Of a stretch of DNA of 64,000 nt, positions 16,034 through 25,255 are shown one piece after another. Each line of letters begins with the position of its first letter. Position 1 is the stretch's first letter. The stretch is from Pragia fontium DSM 5563 = ATCC 49100 (lineage in GTDB: Bacteria > Pseudomonadota > Gammaproteobacteria > Enterobacterales > Enterobacteriaceae): NCBI RefSeq assembly GCF_900112475.1, contig NZ_FOLW01000002.1, forward strand, positions 186,001 to 250,000, read 5' to 3'. Under the pieces are notes generated by a model. The model was not told the origin of the DNA, searched no databases, and saw only the letters and a program-made list of their open reading frames with translations. The position numbers were made by a program, and so were the translations under genes.

Positions 16034-17281
16034 TTATTTATTTTCTCCACTCTGGCGTAGCGCCTTAACCTGTGTCTCGGTTACGTTCTCCGGTTGTCCT
16101 CCCCATGTTACCCGAAGGTAATTAACCAACGCGGTAATGTCATTGTCGCTTAACCGTTCAGCGAATCCAGGCATCGCCTGCATACTTTCTCCATTTGGGA
16201 AATCCTGGGCTGGAAGACCATCAAGTATTGAAACGATAAGATTATTAGCATCGGTCAAACGCAGGGTGGAGTTATCTTTCATCGCTACGGCTACATGAGG
16301 CTTCCCTTCGCCATCACGGGAGTGGCATCCGGCACATTGATTCAAATAAATCAGTCGGCCATTTTCGTTTCCTTGCCCGGCCTGATATTGAGTCGCTGTT
16401 GGCGGGTGGTCTCCCATCAGATAGCTTGCCATAGCTTTTTTATCATCATTGTTTAAGTAGCGGGTGCTGAGATTAATTACGGTATGCATATCAGCAAATG
16501 CGCTGGTTTGTGGTGTGATGCCATAACCTATAAATTGGCTCAAACTTTCCGGCGTCCATCCTCGTTGAGATAGACCTTCCGGTGTAATATCCGGAGCGAG
16601 AATTCTGCCTAAGGTTCCGCCTTGCATAGGTTTATCCTGATTAACCTGCCCCAGTATGCCTCTGGGGGAATGGCATTCACCACAATGACCAAGCGCGTTA
16701 CTGAGGTATTGTCCACGCAGCCATTGTTCTGAAGCACCGATTGACGCTGGTTTGATTGGGGCGCTGTTTAAAAACAGCATATTCCAGCCAATTAATGCCA
16801 TTCTCTGATTATAGGGGAAGGACAGTTGATTTTCTGGTGCTGGCTGTGTTACTGCGCTACGAGTCATAAGAAATGCGTAGATATCATCAGCATCTTTACG
16901 CGTTATTTCTTTGTACGAGGTGTAGGGCATGGCTGGATAAAGATGGCGTCCTGAAGGGGTGACCCCTTTAGTTATTGCCGAGTAAAAATCATCGCTAGTC
17001 CAGCGTCCGATACCAGCATCTGGATCCGGAGTAATATTGGTACCATAAATTGTACCGAAAGGCGTATCTAAAGCCACCCCCCCAGAGAACGGCGCTCTAC
17101 CGGGACCAGTATGGCAGGCTTCGCAGTCGGCGGCTCTGACCAGATACTGACCTCGACTGATTTGCTCTTCGCTGGCTTTTACATGTTGAACCGGGCCATT
17201 GTAGGTTCGGTTTTCTCGCCACCATAACAGGGCAACAATCATCAGTAGTATGATGACGCCCCAGAGTAACAAACGTTTCAT
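16034..17281 (-). CDS. membrane-anchored tri-heme cytochrome c, electron acceptor of a Mo hydroxylase
   Basis: A 415-aa protein with one N-terminal membrane anchor (about residues 3-21) and three c-type heme sites: CEACH (Cys53-His57), CGECH (Cys200-His204) and CAGCH (Cys316-His320). This is the layout of the cytochrome subunits of periplasmic alcohol, aldehyde and nicotinate dehydrogenases. It should take electrons from the [2Fe-2S] subunit encoded upstream and pass them to the quinone pool or a terminal oxidase. Its ATG overlaps the stop of the iron-sulfur gene by 4 nt, so the three genes are translationally coupled. Confidence 0.9.
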   Translation of the reverse strand: MKRLLLWGVIILLMIVALLWWRENRTYNGPVQHVKASEEQISRGQYLVRAADCEACHTGPGRAPFSGGVALDTPFGTIYGTNITPDPDAGIGRWTSDDFYSAITKGVTPSGRHLYPAMPYTSYKEITRKDADDIYAFLMTRSAVTQPAPENQLSFPYNQRMALIGWNMLFLNSAPIKPASIGASEQWLRGQYLSNALGHCGECHSPRGILGQVNQDKPMQGGTLGRILAPDITPEGLSQRGWTPESLSQFIGYGITPQTSAFADMHTVINLSTRYLNNDDKKAMASYLMGDHPPTATQYQAGQGNENGRLIYLNQCAGCHSRDGEGKPHVAVAMKDNSTLRLTDANNLIVSILDGLPAQDFPNGESMQAMPGFAERLSDNDITALVNYLRVTWGGQPENVTETQVKALRQSGENK

Positions 17282-17832
17282 TTAGCTTCCTCCGTGAGCA
17301 ATCCCGGCGTTTTTTCTATTACCTCTTTAACAGCTTGGTAATAACGGACATAGCCGGTACAGCGGCAAATATGATTCTCTAGCGCTTGGCTAATCGCTGT
17401 TTCCAGATCTTCAGCTTTGATGGGCTGCTTATGTAAGCGTTCGATAAGTAGCGTTGCTGCGGTGACGAATCCAGGTGTGCAATAGCTACACTGAAAGCTG
17501 TAGTGTTCAAGAAAGGCTTGCTGCACCGGGGTGAGTTCGGTGGCCTGACCAGCATCATCGACGGTAGCATATCCTTCAATGGTGCGAACTTTTTTACCAT
17601 CAAAATAATGGGCTCCGGTGATACAGGTACGTACTTCCTCACTGACGCCGCTATCGTGATCGACAATAACTACGCAGGCATGGCAAATTCCCTGACCACA
17701 GCCTAGACGGGAACCCGTCAGGTCAAGGTATTCGTGCAGAAAATCAATCATCATCAACCCTTCTGGAACGTCTATTGGGCCATATAGCTGATTGTTGATA
17801 GTCAGGGTTAGAGGGCGGTTTTTCAGGCTCAT
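17278..17832 (-). CDS. [2Fe-2S] subunit of a xanthine-dehydrogenase-family enzyme
   Basis: A 184-aa protein with two iron-sulfur domains. The N-terminal plant-ferredoxin type has Cys45, Cys50, Cys53 and Cys70 (CGQGICHAC...RTC). The C-terminal helical type has Cys115, Cys118 (CSYC), Cys156 and Cys158 (CRCTGY). It is the small subunit (IorA-like) that carries electrons from the molybdenum site to the cytochrome. It has no signal sequence and would be exported by hitch-hiking with the Tat-signal-bearing large subunit. It overlaps both neighbours by 4 nt. Confidence 0.93.
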   Translation of the reverse strand: MSLKNRPLTLTINNQLYGPIDVPEGLMMIDFLHEYLDLTGSRLGCGQGICHACVVIVDHDSGVSEEVRTCITGAHYFDGKKVRTIEGYATVDDAGQATELTPVQQAFLEHYSFQCSYCTPGFVTAATLLIERLHKQPIKAEDLETAISQALENHICRCTGYVRYYQAVKEVIEKTPGLLTEEAK

Positions 17833-20618
17833 GATAATACCTCACGAATATTTTCAGCGCGTACCGGCAGATCGCGGAAACGATGTCCGGTGGCATGGGC
17901 TATAGCGTTGACCAGTGCGGCGACTACTGGAATCATGACGACTTCAGCCATGCCTTTGGGAGGATCGGTTTCTGACAGAGCCGGAAGAATTTCTTCGCTC
18001 TGTTTCCAGACGGCAACGTCGCTGGCTCGAGGCAAATGGTAACGGTTAAAGTTCCAGGTGCCATTGCCCGGTCCATCTTCATATAGCGGTAAATATTCAT
18101 GCAGAGCATGGCCAATACCCATAGCCAGACCACCCTGTAATTGACCAGAGACCAGTTCGGCAACAATCAGGTTTCCACACTCCATAATAGAGTGATGAGT
18201 GAGTAGTTCTACTTGCCCGGTGGCAATATCAACGGCCACTTCCGCCAATGTTCCAACGGCGCTGTAATAAGTGACCGCGGCATTGTTTCGCTGTACCGGA
18301 GGGTAATAAACCTGTTGACGTATTTGAGGTTCAAATTGGCCGTTAGCATGGCGAAGTGCCAGTCCATCGATGGGCAAGCGTAGTGTTTGATTACTGATGG
18401 TGAAATCGGCTTCTGCCCACTGCCAACGGTTAAATACGTGAACAATAGCACCGGTTATTGCTCCCATTTGATGTGCTTTCTGCGCCAAAATTTCCAGGCT
18501 CAGCACTTGCATACCGTTAGCGGTTAATCCTCCTTCAACCCAACGGGCATCTTCTTTACGAATAATATAGGGAGCCGCTTGGCCACCACCGATTCCCGTT
18601 TGCCAGATAGCCATAGCGGCAGGCCAGATCCCCTGATCAAAAATCAGACGGGCGGCTTCCCCAGTGCTATGGGAAAAATAATAGGCCGAGTTACTGGCGC
18701 TGGAAGGGGAACAGTAAGAGGGGGACCATTTGGGGTTCGTCTGTAACTTATCCTGTTCTTGCTGTGACATCTGGTAAGGATCACCGCTGGTTTCCACCGG
18801 TAATAGGGACCAGTCCGTCACGGAAAAATGGGCTTCATCGGCGGGTTTACCCAACCATTGGGCACAGATCACGGATTGAGAGGTTGACATGCCGGTGCCC
18901 ATTTCTGCACCGCTATGATAGAGCGTTATTCGTCCATCTTCTGTCAGTTCAACCCGGGCGAACGAGGTTTCGGCCCCGGTACCGAAGTCTTTTTGTACGC
19001 AGCCAAAACCGACGCCGTAGCGTTTGCCGGGATGTTGGAACTCATAAGCTTGCTTATTCTGTTGACGCTGAAGCCAGAGTGGATGTTGTGCTGCTTTCTC
19101 TAACACTTCATCAGCTCGGATAGCACCTGCGGGAATGGCGCCTTGAGTGTTTTTCATGCCTGATTTCAGCACATTGCGTAAACGGAATTCAATGGGGTCG
19201 AGTTTGAGTTCTGCGGCAAGCTCATCCACCATCATTTCTGTTGCCGCCATGCTTTGCAGTGTGCCATATCCACGGGCTGAGCCGGCATCAAGCGCCCGTG
19301 AGGCAATACCAATGGAAGACAGATCGCTTTTTGGAAAATAGTAGATTGATTGCGCTGCGGTAGCGCCAACCATGACAACAGACGGCGTGAAATTGCTCCG
19401 CCCACCGCCGTTAGCCACCATTTCGGCTTTTATGGTTTGCATCATGCCGGACTGGCGGTTGACGGCGACAGTGTAATCTATGTCGAAAGCATGACGCTTT
19501 AACGACGATTGGAACTGTTCATAGCGATCGTTAGCCAGACGTATTGGATAGCCATCACCATAAAGTGAGGCCACAGTGCCATAATAGGGGAAATTATAGT
19601 GATCTTTAGAACCGTAGCCCACGGTATAGCAAGGGTGCAGAAAAACCTGCTTTATCGGTAGAAGGCTTTTGCTGGCCATTTGCGAAAGGCTTTCAACTAC
19701 TTCTTGTGGTGACTGGGTCGGGATAACCAAATGTAGGCTCTGGCTTTCGGAATCGTACCAGCCGTTAGCATTATCGGGTTCTAATGCGGCGGTATCGATT
19801 GACTGAGTGGTGTAGCGCCGCGACATGACCAGCCAGTCCGTTGGTGGAGTTTGGAGTTCATCGGCAATATTTTGGGCGTAGAACATTCCTTGCTGATCTA
19901 ATTTACCGCCTTGCTGCCCCTCAGGCCATACGGGTAGATGCTTTTTCATAGCGGAAGGAAATATCGGACTATCTTTCAGGCTGGAGAACAGATCATCATC
20001 GTTTGATGTTGTTCCACCCACGCGCACATAGCGAAATATTCCCCAAGGATCGCGTTCTAGTGGACCAGTTTTTTTACCGGAAAGAATCACTTCATTATGG
20101 AATTTCAGTTTATCTTTAGCAAAACGGAAGCGGGCGAAATCGTGATATATCAAGATAGCGACCGCTTGCCCCAAATAAGCGGGTGTTTTGCCTATCGGTA
20201 GCAACATGTCTTCGCCATAGAATGCCGGGAAAGCCAGACCATCCCGCATCAGATCTTCGGCCGTAACCAGTCGATCGGGGTAGAGGTCTTCTCCTAATAA
20301 GGAGAGGTCGAGGCCCTGATACAAACTATCCGCTTGGGTGACGCGTAAGATAAAAGCATGACCTTGTTTTTGAGGCCAGTGGGGCATATCTCTGGCACGA
20401 ATATCTCGGGCGAAGACCTTTTTGCCCATGACTTTGGATTGTCCATCGATGCGAAAACGAATGCGTTTATCTTTAGCGTCCCATATCGGGGATTGCAGGA
20501 TCTTATTTTCGAACAGTGCGGCATAGGCCCGGCTATAGAGCGGAGCCAGATAGACCGTTACGCCAGCAATAACTGCCATTTTGATAAAACTTCGCCTTGA
20601 TGTACTGAAATTGCTCAT
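17829..20618 (-). CDS. Tat-exported molybdopterin-binding subunit of a xanthine-dehydrogenase-family enzyme
   Basis: A 929-aa large subunit of an aldehyde oxidase/isoquinoline 1-oxidoreductase (IorB)-type enzyme. Residues 1-33 are a twin-arginine signal (SRRSFIKMA). The molybdopterin-binding Gly-rich segments are readable (GVGFGCVQKDFGTGAETS, SGAEMGTGMSTSQS, SARGYGTLQSMAATEM). The catalytic base should be Glu892 in PPKGMAEVVMIPV. The operon has no FAD (CoxM-type) subunit, and electrons instead leave through the tri-heme cytochrome. The substrate is unknown: aldehydes, N-heterocycles and nicotinate are possible. No XdhC-type maturation factor is nearby. Confidence 0.9.
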   Translation of the reverse strand: MSNFSTSRRSFIKMAVIAGVTVYLAPLYSRAYAALFENKILQSPIWDAKDKRIRFRIDGQSKVMGKKVFARDIRARDMPHWPQKQGHAFILRVTQADSLYQGLDLSLLGEDLYPDRLVTAEDLMRDGLAFPAFYGEDMLLPIGKTPAYLGQAVAILIYHDFARFRFAKDKLKFHNEVILSGKKTGPLERDPWGIFRYVRVGGTTSNDDDLFSSLKDSPIFPSAMKKHLPVWPEGQQGGKLDQQGMFYAQNIADELQTPPTDWLVMSRRYTTQSIDTAALEPDNANGWYDSESQSLHLVIPTQSPQEVVESLSQMASKSLLPIKQVFLHPCYTVGYGSKDHYNFPYYGTVASLYGDGYPIRLANDRYEQFQSSLKRHAFDIDYTVAVNRQSGMMQTIKAEMVANGGGRSNFTPSVVMVGATAAQSIYYFPKSDLSSIGIASRALDAGSARGYGTLQSMAATEMMVDELAAELKLDPIEFRLRNVLKSGMKNTQGAIPAGAIRADEVLEKAAQHPLWLQRQQNKQAYEFQHPGKRYGVGFGCVQKDFGTGAETSFARVELTEDGRITLYHSGAEMGTGMSTSQSVICAQWLGKPADEAHFSVTDWSLLPVETSGDPYQMSQQEQDKLQTNPKWSPSYCSPSSASNSAYYFSHSTGEAARLIFDQGIWPAAMAIWQTGIGGGQAAPYIIRKEDARWVEGGLTANGMQVLSLEILAQKAHQMGAITGAIVHVFNRWQWAEADFTISNQTLRLPIDGLALRHANGQFEPQIRQQVYYPPVQRNNAAVTYYSAVGTLAEVAVDIATGQVELLTHHSIMECGNLIVAELVSGQLQGGLAMGIGHALHEYLPLYEDGPGNGTWNFNRYHLPRASDVAVWKQSEEILPALSETDPPKGMAEVVMIPVVAALVNAIAHATGHRFRDLPVRAENIREVLS

Positions 20619-20731
20619 CAGAAGTCTTTCCTTTTTATTGTGATTTTAGGAATAAGTATGGGTCAGTAAAGACAAAATGGCCTGTTTTCAGTGTGAAAAA
20701 TATTGAATGAATTGAAAGCGGAAGGTTTAAA

Positions 20732-21613
20732 TCAGACGGGAGAAAGGGTCGCAAATAGACTCACTAATGACAGTACTACAAATCCAAGAGCTATCTCTAT
20801 TGTGGTTAAGAGAGTAAACCAACTTAATATACGGGGAGTACTTGATTTCATTCGGGGGACTAGCTGATAGCGGTTAAACAGCGCGATGGCAATCATTATT
20901 GCGACAATGGCGATTTTAACGCAGAGCAATAACTGATAGTAAGAGGACCAATCTAGCGGCCAGCGTTGCAGAATTAAACCACTATTGATGATGCCGCTGA
21001 CAACAACCAATAACACAGCCACATGACCCAGATGCGAAAATCGTACCATCGACTTTACGGCATCAGCATGTAGTTCGGTGCTTGCCAGATAACGCAGGCA
21101 GACTAAGAGCGGAATTAATGTTCCTAGCCAGTATCCACCGCTGAGGAGGTGAATGGCGTGATTAATACGGTGTAACCAACCCAATAGCCCACTATGTAAC
21201 GTTACATGGCCGACAAAACCAAGATTAATCAGCAGTAAGGTAGAAAACAGCAGGCTCAGGTTAAATCGATATTGAGGTTTTAATCTTAGGCATAGTATCG
21301 CAGCTGCAGAAAATATAATTTGCCAACGCCAAGCCTGTCCAAACGCGGTATCCAGTACGGCACTCAAGATGGAGAGATTAAGCATATCTGACCAGCCATC
21401 CCCCATCAGTCCCGCCTGAACAGAGATCATGTCTACTGACGTCAGCATTAATGTCAGTATTGAGGCTATTAAAGTAGTGTTGAGTTGCGTGCTTAATACT
21501 GGTCTGAGTGTTTGTGTGCTGAGACACACTACGAAGATACTGATGCCAAACATCAGTATCACCATAGAAAAATGGAGTAACCTTAGCAGAATATAGAGGG
21601 TATCCAGGCTCAT
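20732..21613 (-). CDS. copD: CopD-family copper-resistance/uptake membrane protein
   Basis: A 293-aa protein with about eight transmembrane helices and the CopD/YebZ pattern: RLLHFSMVILMFG at the start, LHRINHAIHLLSGGYWLGTL in the middle and RFSHLGHVAVLLVVVSGIIN, the His residues being likely copper ligands. CopD works with periplasmic CopC in copper handling; in E. coli the pair is yebZ-yobA. It starts 3 bp after the copC stop codon, so the two form an operon. Either name (copD or yebZ) would fit. Confidence 0.88.
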   Translation of the reverse strand: MSLDTLYILLRLLHFSMVILMFGISIFVVCLSTQTLRPVLSTQLNTTLIASILTLMLTSVDMISVQAGLMGDGWSDMLNLSILSAVLDTAFGQAWRWQIIFSAAAILCLRLKPQYRFNLSLLFSTLLLINLGFVGHVTLHSGLLGWLHRINHAIHLLSGGYWLGTLIPLLVCLRYLASTELHADAVKSMVRFSHLGHVAVLLVVVSGIINSGLILQRWPLDWSSYYQLLLCVKIAIVAIMIAIALFNRYQLVPRMKSSTPRILSWFTLLTTIEIALGFVVLSLVSLFATLSPV

Positions 21614-21616
21614 TTA

Positions 21617-22006
21617 TCAGGGCTTAACAGAAAAGTGATAGCTACCCTTAGTTTTATGACCATCAACGGAAACGACTTGCCAATCCACGGTATATTGACC
21701 AGCACTCAGTGGCTGTTTTATTGTCGTCATAATACGTGTGTTGTCGTTAGTATCAAGGGCGAGAGTGCCTGTTTCTATTGCTTTTTTATCTGAACCTATT
21801 AGGGTGATTTTGCTGAATTTAAGCTCAACACCTTCAGAAAATGTGAGTGAAATATCGACAGGTGAAGAAGATACGGTGGTATCGGCTTCAGGTGATTGCA
21901 GTTTAAGGTGAGCGTGAGCCATTGCTTGCTGGCTGGTTAAACCAAATATAAATATTAAGGCAATGGAAAATAGGTGAAATACGTTACGTAATTGTGGCAT
22001 AACCAT
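21617..22006 (-). CDS. copC: periplasmic copper-binding protein CopC
   Basis: A 129-aa protein. The signal peptide ends at AMA-HAHL, leaving a mature protein with an N-terminal His (HAHLKLQSPEADTTV) as in CopC/YobA, the Ig-like core (LTFSEGVELKFSKITL) and the hallmark end VDWQVVSVDGHKTKGSYHFSV with a copper-ligand His. It binds Cu(II) in the periplasm and may pass it to CopD. ATG 22006 follows AAGGA; an in-frame TTG at 22027 is less likely. It is the first gene of the copC-copD operon and is divergent from leuE. Confidence 0.9.
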   Translation of the reverse strand: MVMPQLRNVFHLFSIALIFIFGLTSQQAMAHAHLKLQSPEADTTVSSSPVDISLTFSEGVELKFSKITLIGSDKKAIETGTLALDTNDNTRIMTTIKQPLSAGQYTVDWQVVSVDGHKTKGSYHFSVKP

Positions 22007-22027
22007 AAAGCGATATCCTTGTGGCAA

Positions 22028-22400
22028 TGATGTAAGAATTTACTGTTGGAACAAAATGTTAACATTCATTATTCATCTTGTATACAATTGATAACTGTTC
22101 TCATTGGTTGATAAATGAGTAAGACATAAAGCCCTTCACTATTCATCTATAAAAATTTAGTTATTCACTAAAATCTGACAATTACTCCTGTTTTATCTGA
22201 TAATTTATTTTTATTGAAATTTAATTTCATTTAAATGGTATTTGCTTGGTGTTAAGTGTTGTGTTTTTGTTTTTGTGTAGTTTTATTAAGAGTTTTGTTG
22301 GTTTGATTTTAGTTTATTTATCTGTATATTTTCATGCATTATTAGAGATGAATAATTCTGATTGTTAAACTGGTTATGTAGGGGCGTAGGGTGGGCGAAA
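22028..22400. other. AT-rich divergent intergenic region copC/leuE
   Basis: About 370 bp with no supported gene. It should hold the divergent promoters of copCD and leuE, but I see no operator I can name. Confidence 0.4.
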
Positions 22401-23045
22401 ATGCTTGAAAGCTTTGGTGTGATTAATCTCTGGACTTATATTATTGGTGTCACTGTTCTTACCTTGATTCCGGGCCCAAATTCAATTTTTGTGCTGACCA
22501 GTAGCGTGAAACATGGAGTGAAAGAGGGATATAAAGCTTCTTTCGGCGTATTTCTGGGGGATGCGGCTCTGATTTTTTTAGCATTTATCGGTGTGGCGTC
22601 ATTAGTCCGTACTTCCCCGCTATTTTTTGACGTAGTGAAATATGCCGGGGCGGCATATTTATTGTATCTTGGTGGACGGATTCTCTATACCACTCTGATA
22701 AAGAAAGAACATCATCCTGTGGATGATATGCCAAAAGCGACCAAAGACCATATTTTTCGAAAAGCGCTACTGCTGAGTTTAACGAATCCTAAAACCATTA
22801 TTTTTTACGTTTCTTTTTTCGTGCAGTTTGTTAATCCTGATTATCCAAATACGGCGGTGCCTTTCTTTATATTGGGAAGTATTCTGGAAACATTCAGTAT
22901 GATCTATCTATCCGTGTTGATTTTCAGTGGTGCAACGCTGTCCTCAATGTTTAAACAACGCTATGGCTTGGCTAAATTATCGAATGGGTGTGTTGGTGCA
23001 TTGTTTTTGGCTTTTGGTTTAAAGCTGGCTCTGGCAACCTCATAA
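22401..23045 (+). CDS. leuE: leucine efflux protein (LysE/RhtB family)
   Basis: A 214-aa, six-helix exporter close in sequence to E. coli LeuE (212 aa): INLWTYIIGVTVLTLIPGPN at the start, with the LysE-family GPNSIFVL motif, YAGAAYLLYLGGRILY, and LSLTNPKTIIFYVSFFVQF. It exports leucine and related hydrophobic amino acids or analogues. I chose ATG 22401 because the family N-terminus begins there; 13 residues further upstream are not conserved. It is monocistronic with its own terminator. Confidence 0.9.
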   Translation: MLESFGVINLWTYIIGVTVLTLIPGPNSIFVLTSSVKHGVKEGYKASFGVFLGDAALIFLAFIGVASLVRTSPLFFDVVKYAGAAYLLYLGGRILYTTLIKKEHHPVDDMPKATKDHIFRKALLLSLTNPKTIIFYVSFFVQFVNPDYPNTAVPFFILGSILETFSMIYLSVLIFSGATLSSMFKQRYGLAKLSNGCVGALFLAFGLKLALATS

Positions 23046-23059
23046 CTTTTTAGCACTGG

Positions 23060-23094
23060 AAAAAACCACCTTAATTTATAAAGGTGGTTTTTTT
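23060..23094 (+). terminator. terminator of leuE
   Basis: AAAACCACCTT/AAGGTGGTTTT stem with a long T-run. Confidence 0.9.
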
Positions 23095-23168
23095 ATAGCT
23101 GCATTATCAAAAAATTGTTATATACATGGAAAATAGTGCAACTCGATAAAGTTTATAGCGAGAGAAAC

Positions 23169-23483
23169 ATGATTATTGCTCGTACCTGGCATGGCTGTGT
23201 CCCTCTGAAGTACCGGGATGGATTTGCCGCTCATTTACAGTTGACGGGAGTTCAGCATTCGTAATCAGTTAATGGCAATTTAGGGGCTTTTGTGCGACAA
23301 GAAATACAGGAAGGATGGGCGCATTTTTTTCTGGTTACTTACTGGGATTCCTATGACAGCATAAAGGCCTTTGCCGGAGATAATTATTCTATTGCAGTGA
23401 CTTACCAGGATGATGAAGTGTTTGAATTACTATCCGATCCTTTTGTATTTCATCATGAAGTTAGTCAAGTTAACCCCATCTAA
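23169..23483 (+). pseudogene. antibiotic-biosynthesis-monooxygenase-fold protein with an internal stop
   Basis: From ATG 23169 one frame reads MIIARTWHGCVPLKYRDGFA, then AHLQLTGVQHS, then TAA at 23262-23264, and continues in the same frame with SVNGNLGAFVRQE, HFFLVTYWDSYDSIKAFAG and HHEV. Together this is a typical 104-residue ABM-like protein (pattern WHG...TG...GNLGA...F...WES...IKAFAG). A single nonsense codon therefore breaks an otherwise intact gene; a sequencing error cannot be excluded. A truncated product from GTG 23292 would lack the N-terminal strand. Confidence 0.7.
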
Positions 23484-23651
23484 TCCTTTAAATGAATATT
23501 GTTTTGTTAACATAGTGAAAGCTTGCTTGAGATAGCTTGAATAACCTGATATTAAATAAAATATTATTGACGGTAGGCGTTGTTTAAACGACAGCCTGAA
23601 TCATTTATTATCCGCTTGTAAGGGATTTGATATAAAAGGGAAGTATTGGTC

Positions 23652-24035
23652 ATGGGAAAAAAATTGCTGGCGTTATTGATGGTCGGTGGATTAGCCAGTG
23701 CATTGGGTATATCCATTGTTCACGCTGAGAGCTATGAGGTCTGCTACCAAAAATATACCGACTCGTTTGGTCATCGCGCCGTTTCTCTTACTGACTGTCA
23801 AGGTAATGATTATGTCGTACGTCCGCAGTCAGCGCGTTCTAACTCGGTCGTTTCAGGTTCAGAACGACGGATGTATTCCCGTGGTCCAGAGCCATCGTCA
23901 AGAAGCCAAGTACAAACTGATGAGTCGACTTATGCCCGAGAGCGCTGGTGTGATGATACCGGCTGCTATCGTATTAGAAATAAACCTGACCTATGCATAC
24001 TAGAAGTTACGGGTGAATTAGTTGACTGTAACTGA
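23652..24035 (+). CDS. secreted Cys-containing protein of unknown function
   Basis: A 127-aa protein with a clear signal peptide (KKLLALLMVGGLASALGIS, cleavage near VHA-ES). The mature part has six Cys residues and ends in a Cys-rich stretch (WCDDTGCYRIRNK, LCILEVTGELVDCN). The middle is low-complexity, rich in Ser, Arg and Pro, and looks disordered. I do not recognise a family. It is probably a disulfide-bonded periplasmic or outer-envelope protein. A perfect hairpin follows. Confidence 0.6.
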   Translation: MGKKLLALLMVGGLASALGISIVHAESYEVCYQKYTDSFGHRAVSLTDCQGNDYVVRPQSARSNSVVSGSERRMYSRGPEPSSRSQVQTDESTYARERWCDDTGCYRIRNKPDLCILEVTGELVDCN

Positions 24036-24059
24036 GGTTATTATCGATCGACTATTAGA

Positions 24060-24095
24060 TTAAAGCGTATTTTTTAGATTAAAAATACGCTTTAA
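24060..24095 (+). terminator. hairpin terminator
   Basis: A long perfect stem TTAAAGCGTATTTTT/AAAAATACGCTTTAA 25 bp after the stop codon. Confidence 0.65.
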
Positions 24096-24268
24096 TGCGT
24101 GTTATTACTATTTTTTATCTTTTCTTTGGTTTGATATTGCACAGTTATTTCCATTATTTTTGCGCTCTTTCATTTTAAGTTAAAACTGCTGGATTGCTGA
24201 AATAAGTCATTTCATTATTTATCACGCTCGGATTAACAGAGTATGGCGAGTTTAGAGGTGGGTTGGTG

Positions 24269-24502
24269 ATGTATAGTAAAATAGCTATTTTTGTTTTGTT
24301 CTGTTCATTGTTGTCTGGGTGCGGTAGCTTCGCCAGCCGCTTTGAAGGGGGATATCATGATGAATATTATTCAGGAATAAAGTACTCTTTAAGCCAAGCA
24401 GATAGTGGAGATGGTCTGTATTATATAGATGTGCCGTTTTCTTTTATTTTTGATACCGTTATGTTACCCGTTGATGCTATCCGTATCGAATCGAGTCGAT
24501 AA
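24269..24502 (+). CDS. YceK/YidQ-family lipoprotein
   Basis: A 77-aa protein, the same size as E. coli YceK (about 75 aa). The signal peptide ends in the lipobox LSGCGS. The mature part has YSGIKYSLSQADS and the family end VPFSFIFDTVMLPVDAIRI (DUF1375). It is a small envelope lipoprotein whose role is unknown. The start at ATG 24269 follows AGGTGGG. Confidence 0.85.
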   Translation: MYSKIAIFVLFCSLLSGCGSFASRFEGGYHDEYYSGIKYSLSQADSGDGLYYIDVPFSFIFDTVMLPVDAIRIESSR

Positions 24503-24666
24503 TTATCGTTTTTCATTTCTTGATATCGCGTTAATATTTTTATTAGCATAAGAATGAGTTGGTTACATTGTTAATAATATTTTAAAGATTAGCTCCTTAT
24601 TAAATAGCCTCTATCGATGAGGCCAGGTAAGAGTGTGATAATATGTAGTTAGAAATATACGGAATA

Positions 24667-24876
24667 TCAACTTACAGTCATGCTGCCAAGTATTTTTCTC
24701 TGTATAATCAGTTGGATACGCCTGATTTTGTGTTCGGTGATATCACGTAGAGCTACGGGGTTATAGCATCGTGAACAGATGGCACCATGAATATCATTCA
24801 GGGCGTTAATCTGATGGCTTGAGCGGAAAGAATCATTGCCACACTTTGAGCATTGGAATGTAAAATCAGGATACAT
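24667..24876 (-). CDS. small zinc-ribbon protein
   Basis: A 69-aa protein with CSKCG and CSRC pairs spaced as in a zinc ribbon, in the arrangement FxCxxCGxxxF...IxxLxDIHGAICxxC. I recall this arrangement from uncharacterised enterobacterial and phage zinc-binding proteins. The C-terminal third is basic (EHKIRRIQLIIQRK), which would suit nucleic-acid contact. The second of two adjacent ATGs (24876) is better spaced from AGAGG than the first (24879). No operon partner is visible. Confidence 0.65.
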   Translation of the reverse strand: MYPDFTFQCSKCGNDSFRSSHQINALNDIHGAICSRCYNPVALRDITEHKIRRIQLIIQRKILGSMTVS

Positions 24877-24879
24877 CAT

Positions 24880-25255
24880 AACCTCTTTATGTGTGATTAA
24901 ATATAAAACGTATGGGTAAGTTATACCATAGATAATATTTAAATATAGATGTTCTTTAGTACACTTAATTTGAGATTGTTGTTTCAGTTTTATTTTTTGT
25001 TATATTTTTATCGATAACTAGTGGGTTTTTCATATGTTAATTATCATTTTTAATGTGACATTTATTTAACATTTGAAATTATATTAAATGTAATTGACTG
25101 TTATTAGTATAATATATTTTCATTGTTTATAGTTGCGTTGTTTATTATATGTTGCCGGTATTATCTGGTGTTCCTTTGTTCTCAGTGTTGTCATGGTAGA
25201 AGGTATCCGTTAATCTTTAAGCTGTGGTATCAAAATTTTTTAGATTTTTGGTAAT
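24880..25255. other. AT-rich intergenic region
   Basis: About 375 bp of divergent intergenic DNA upstream of the endonuclease gene and the zinc-ribbon gene. No gene or named site is visible. Confidence 0.4.
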
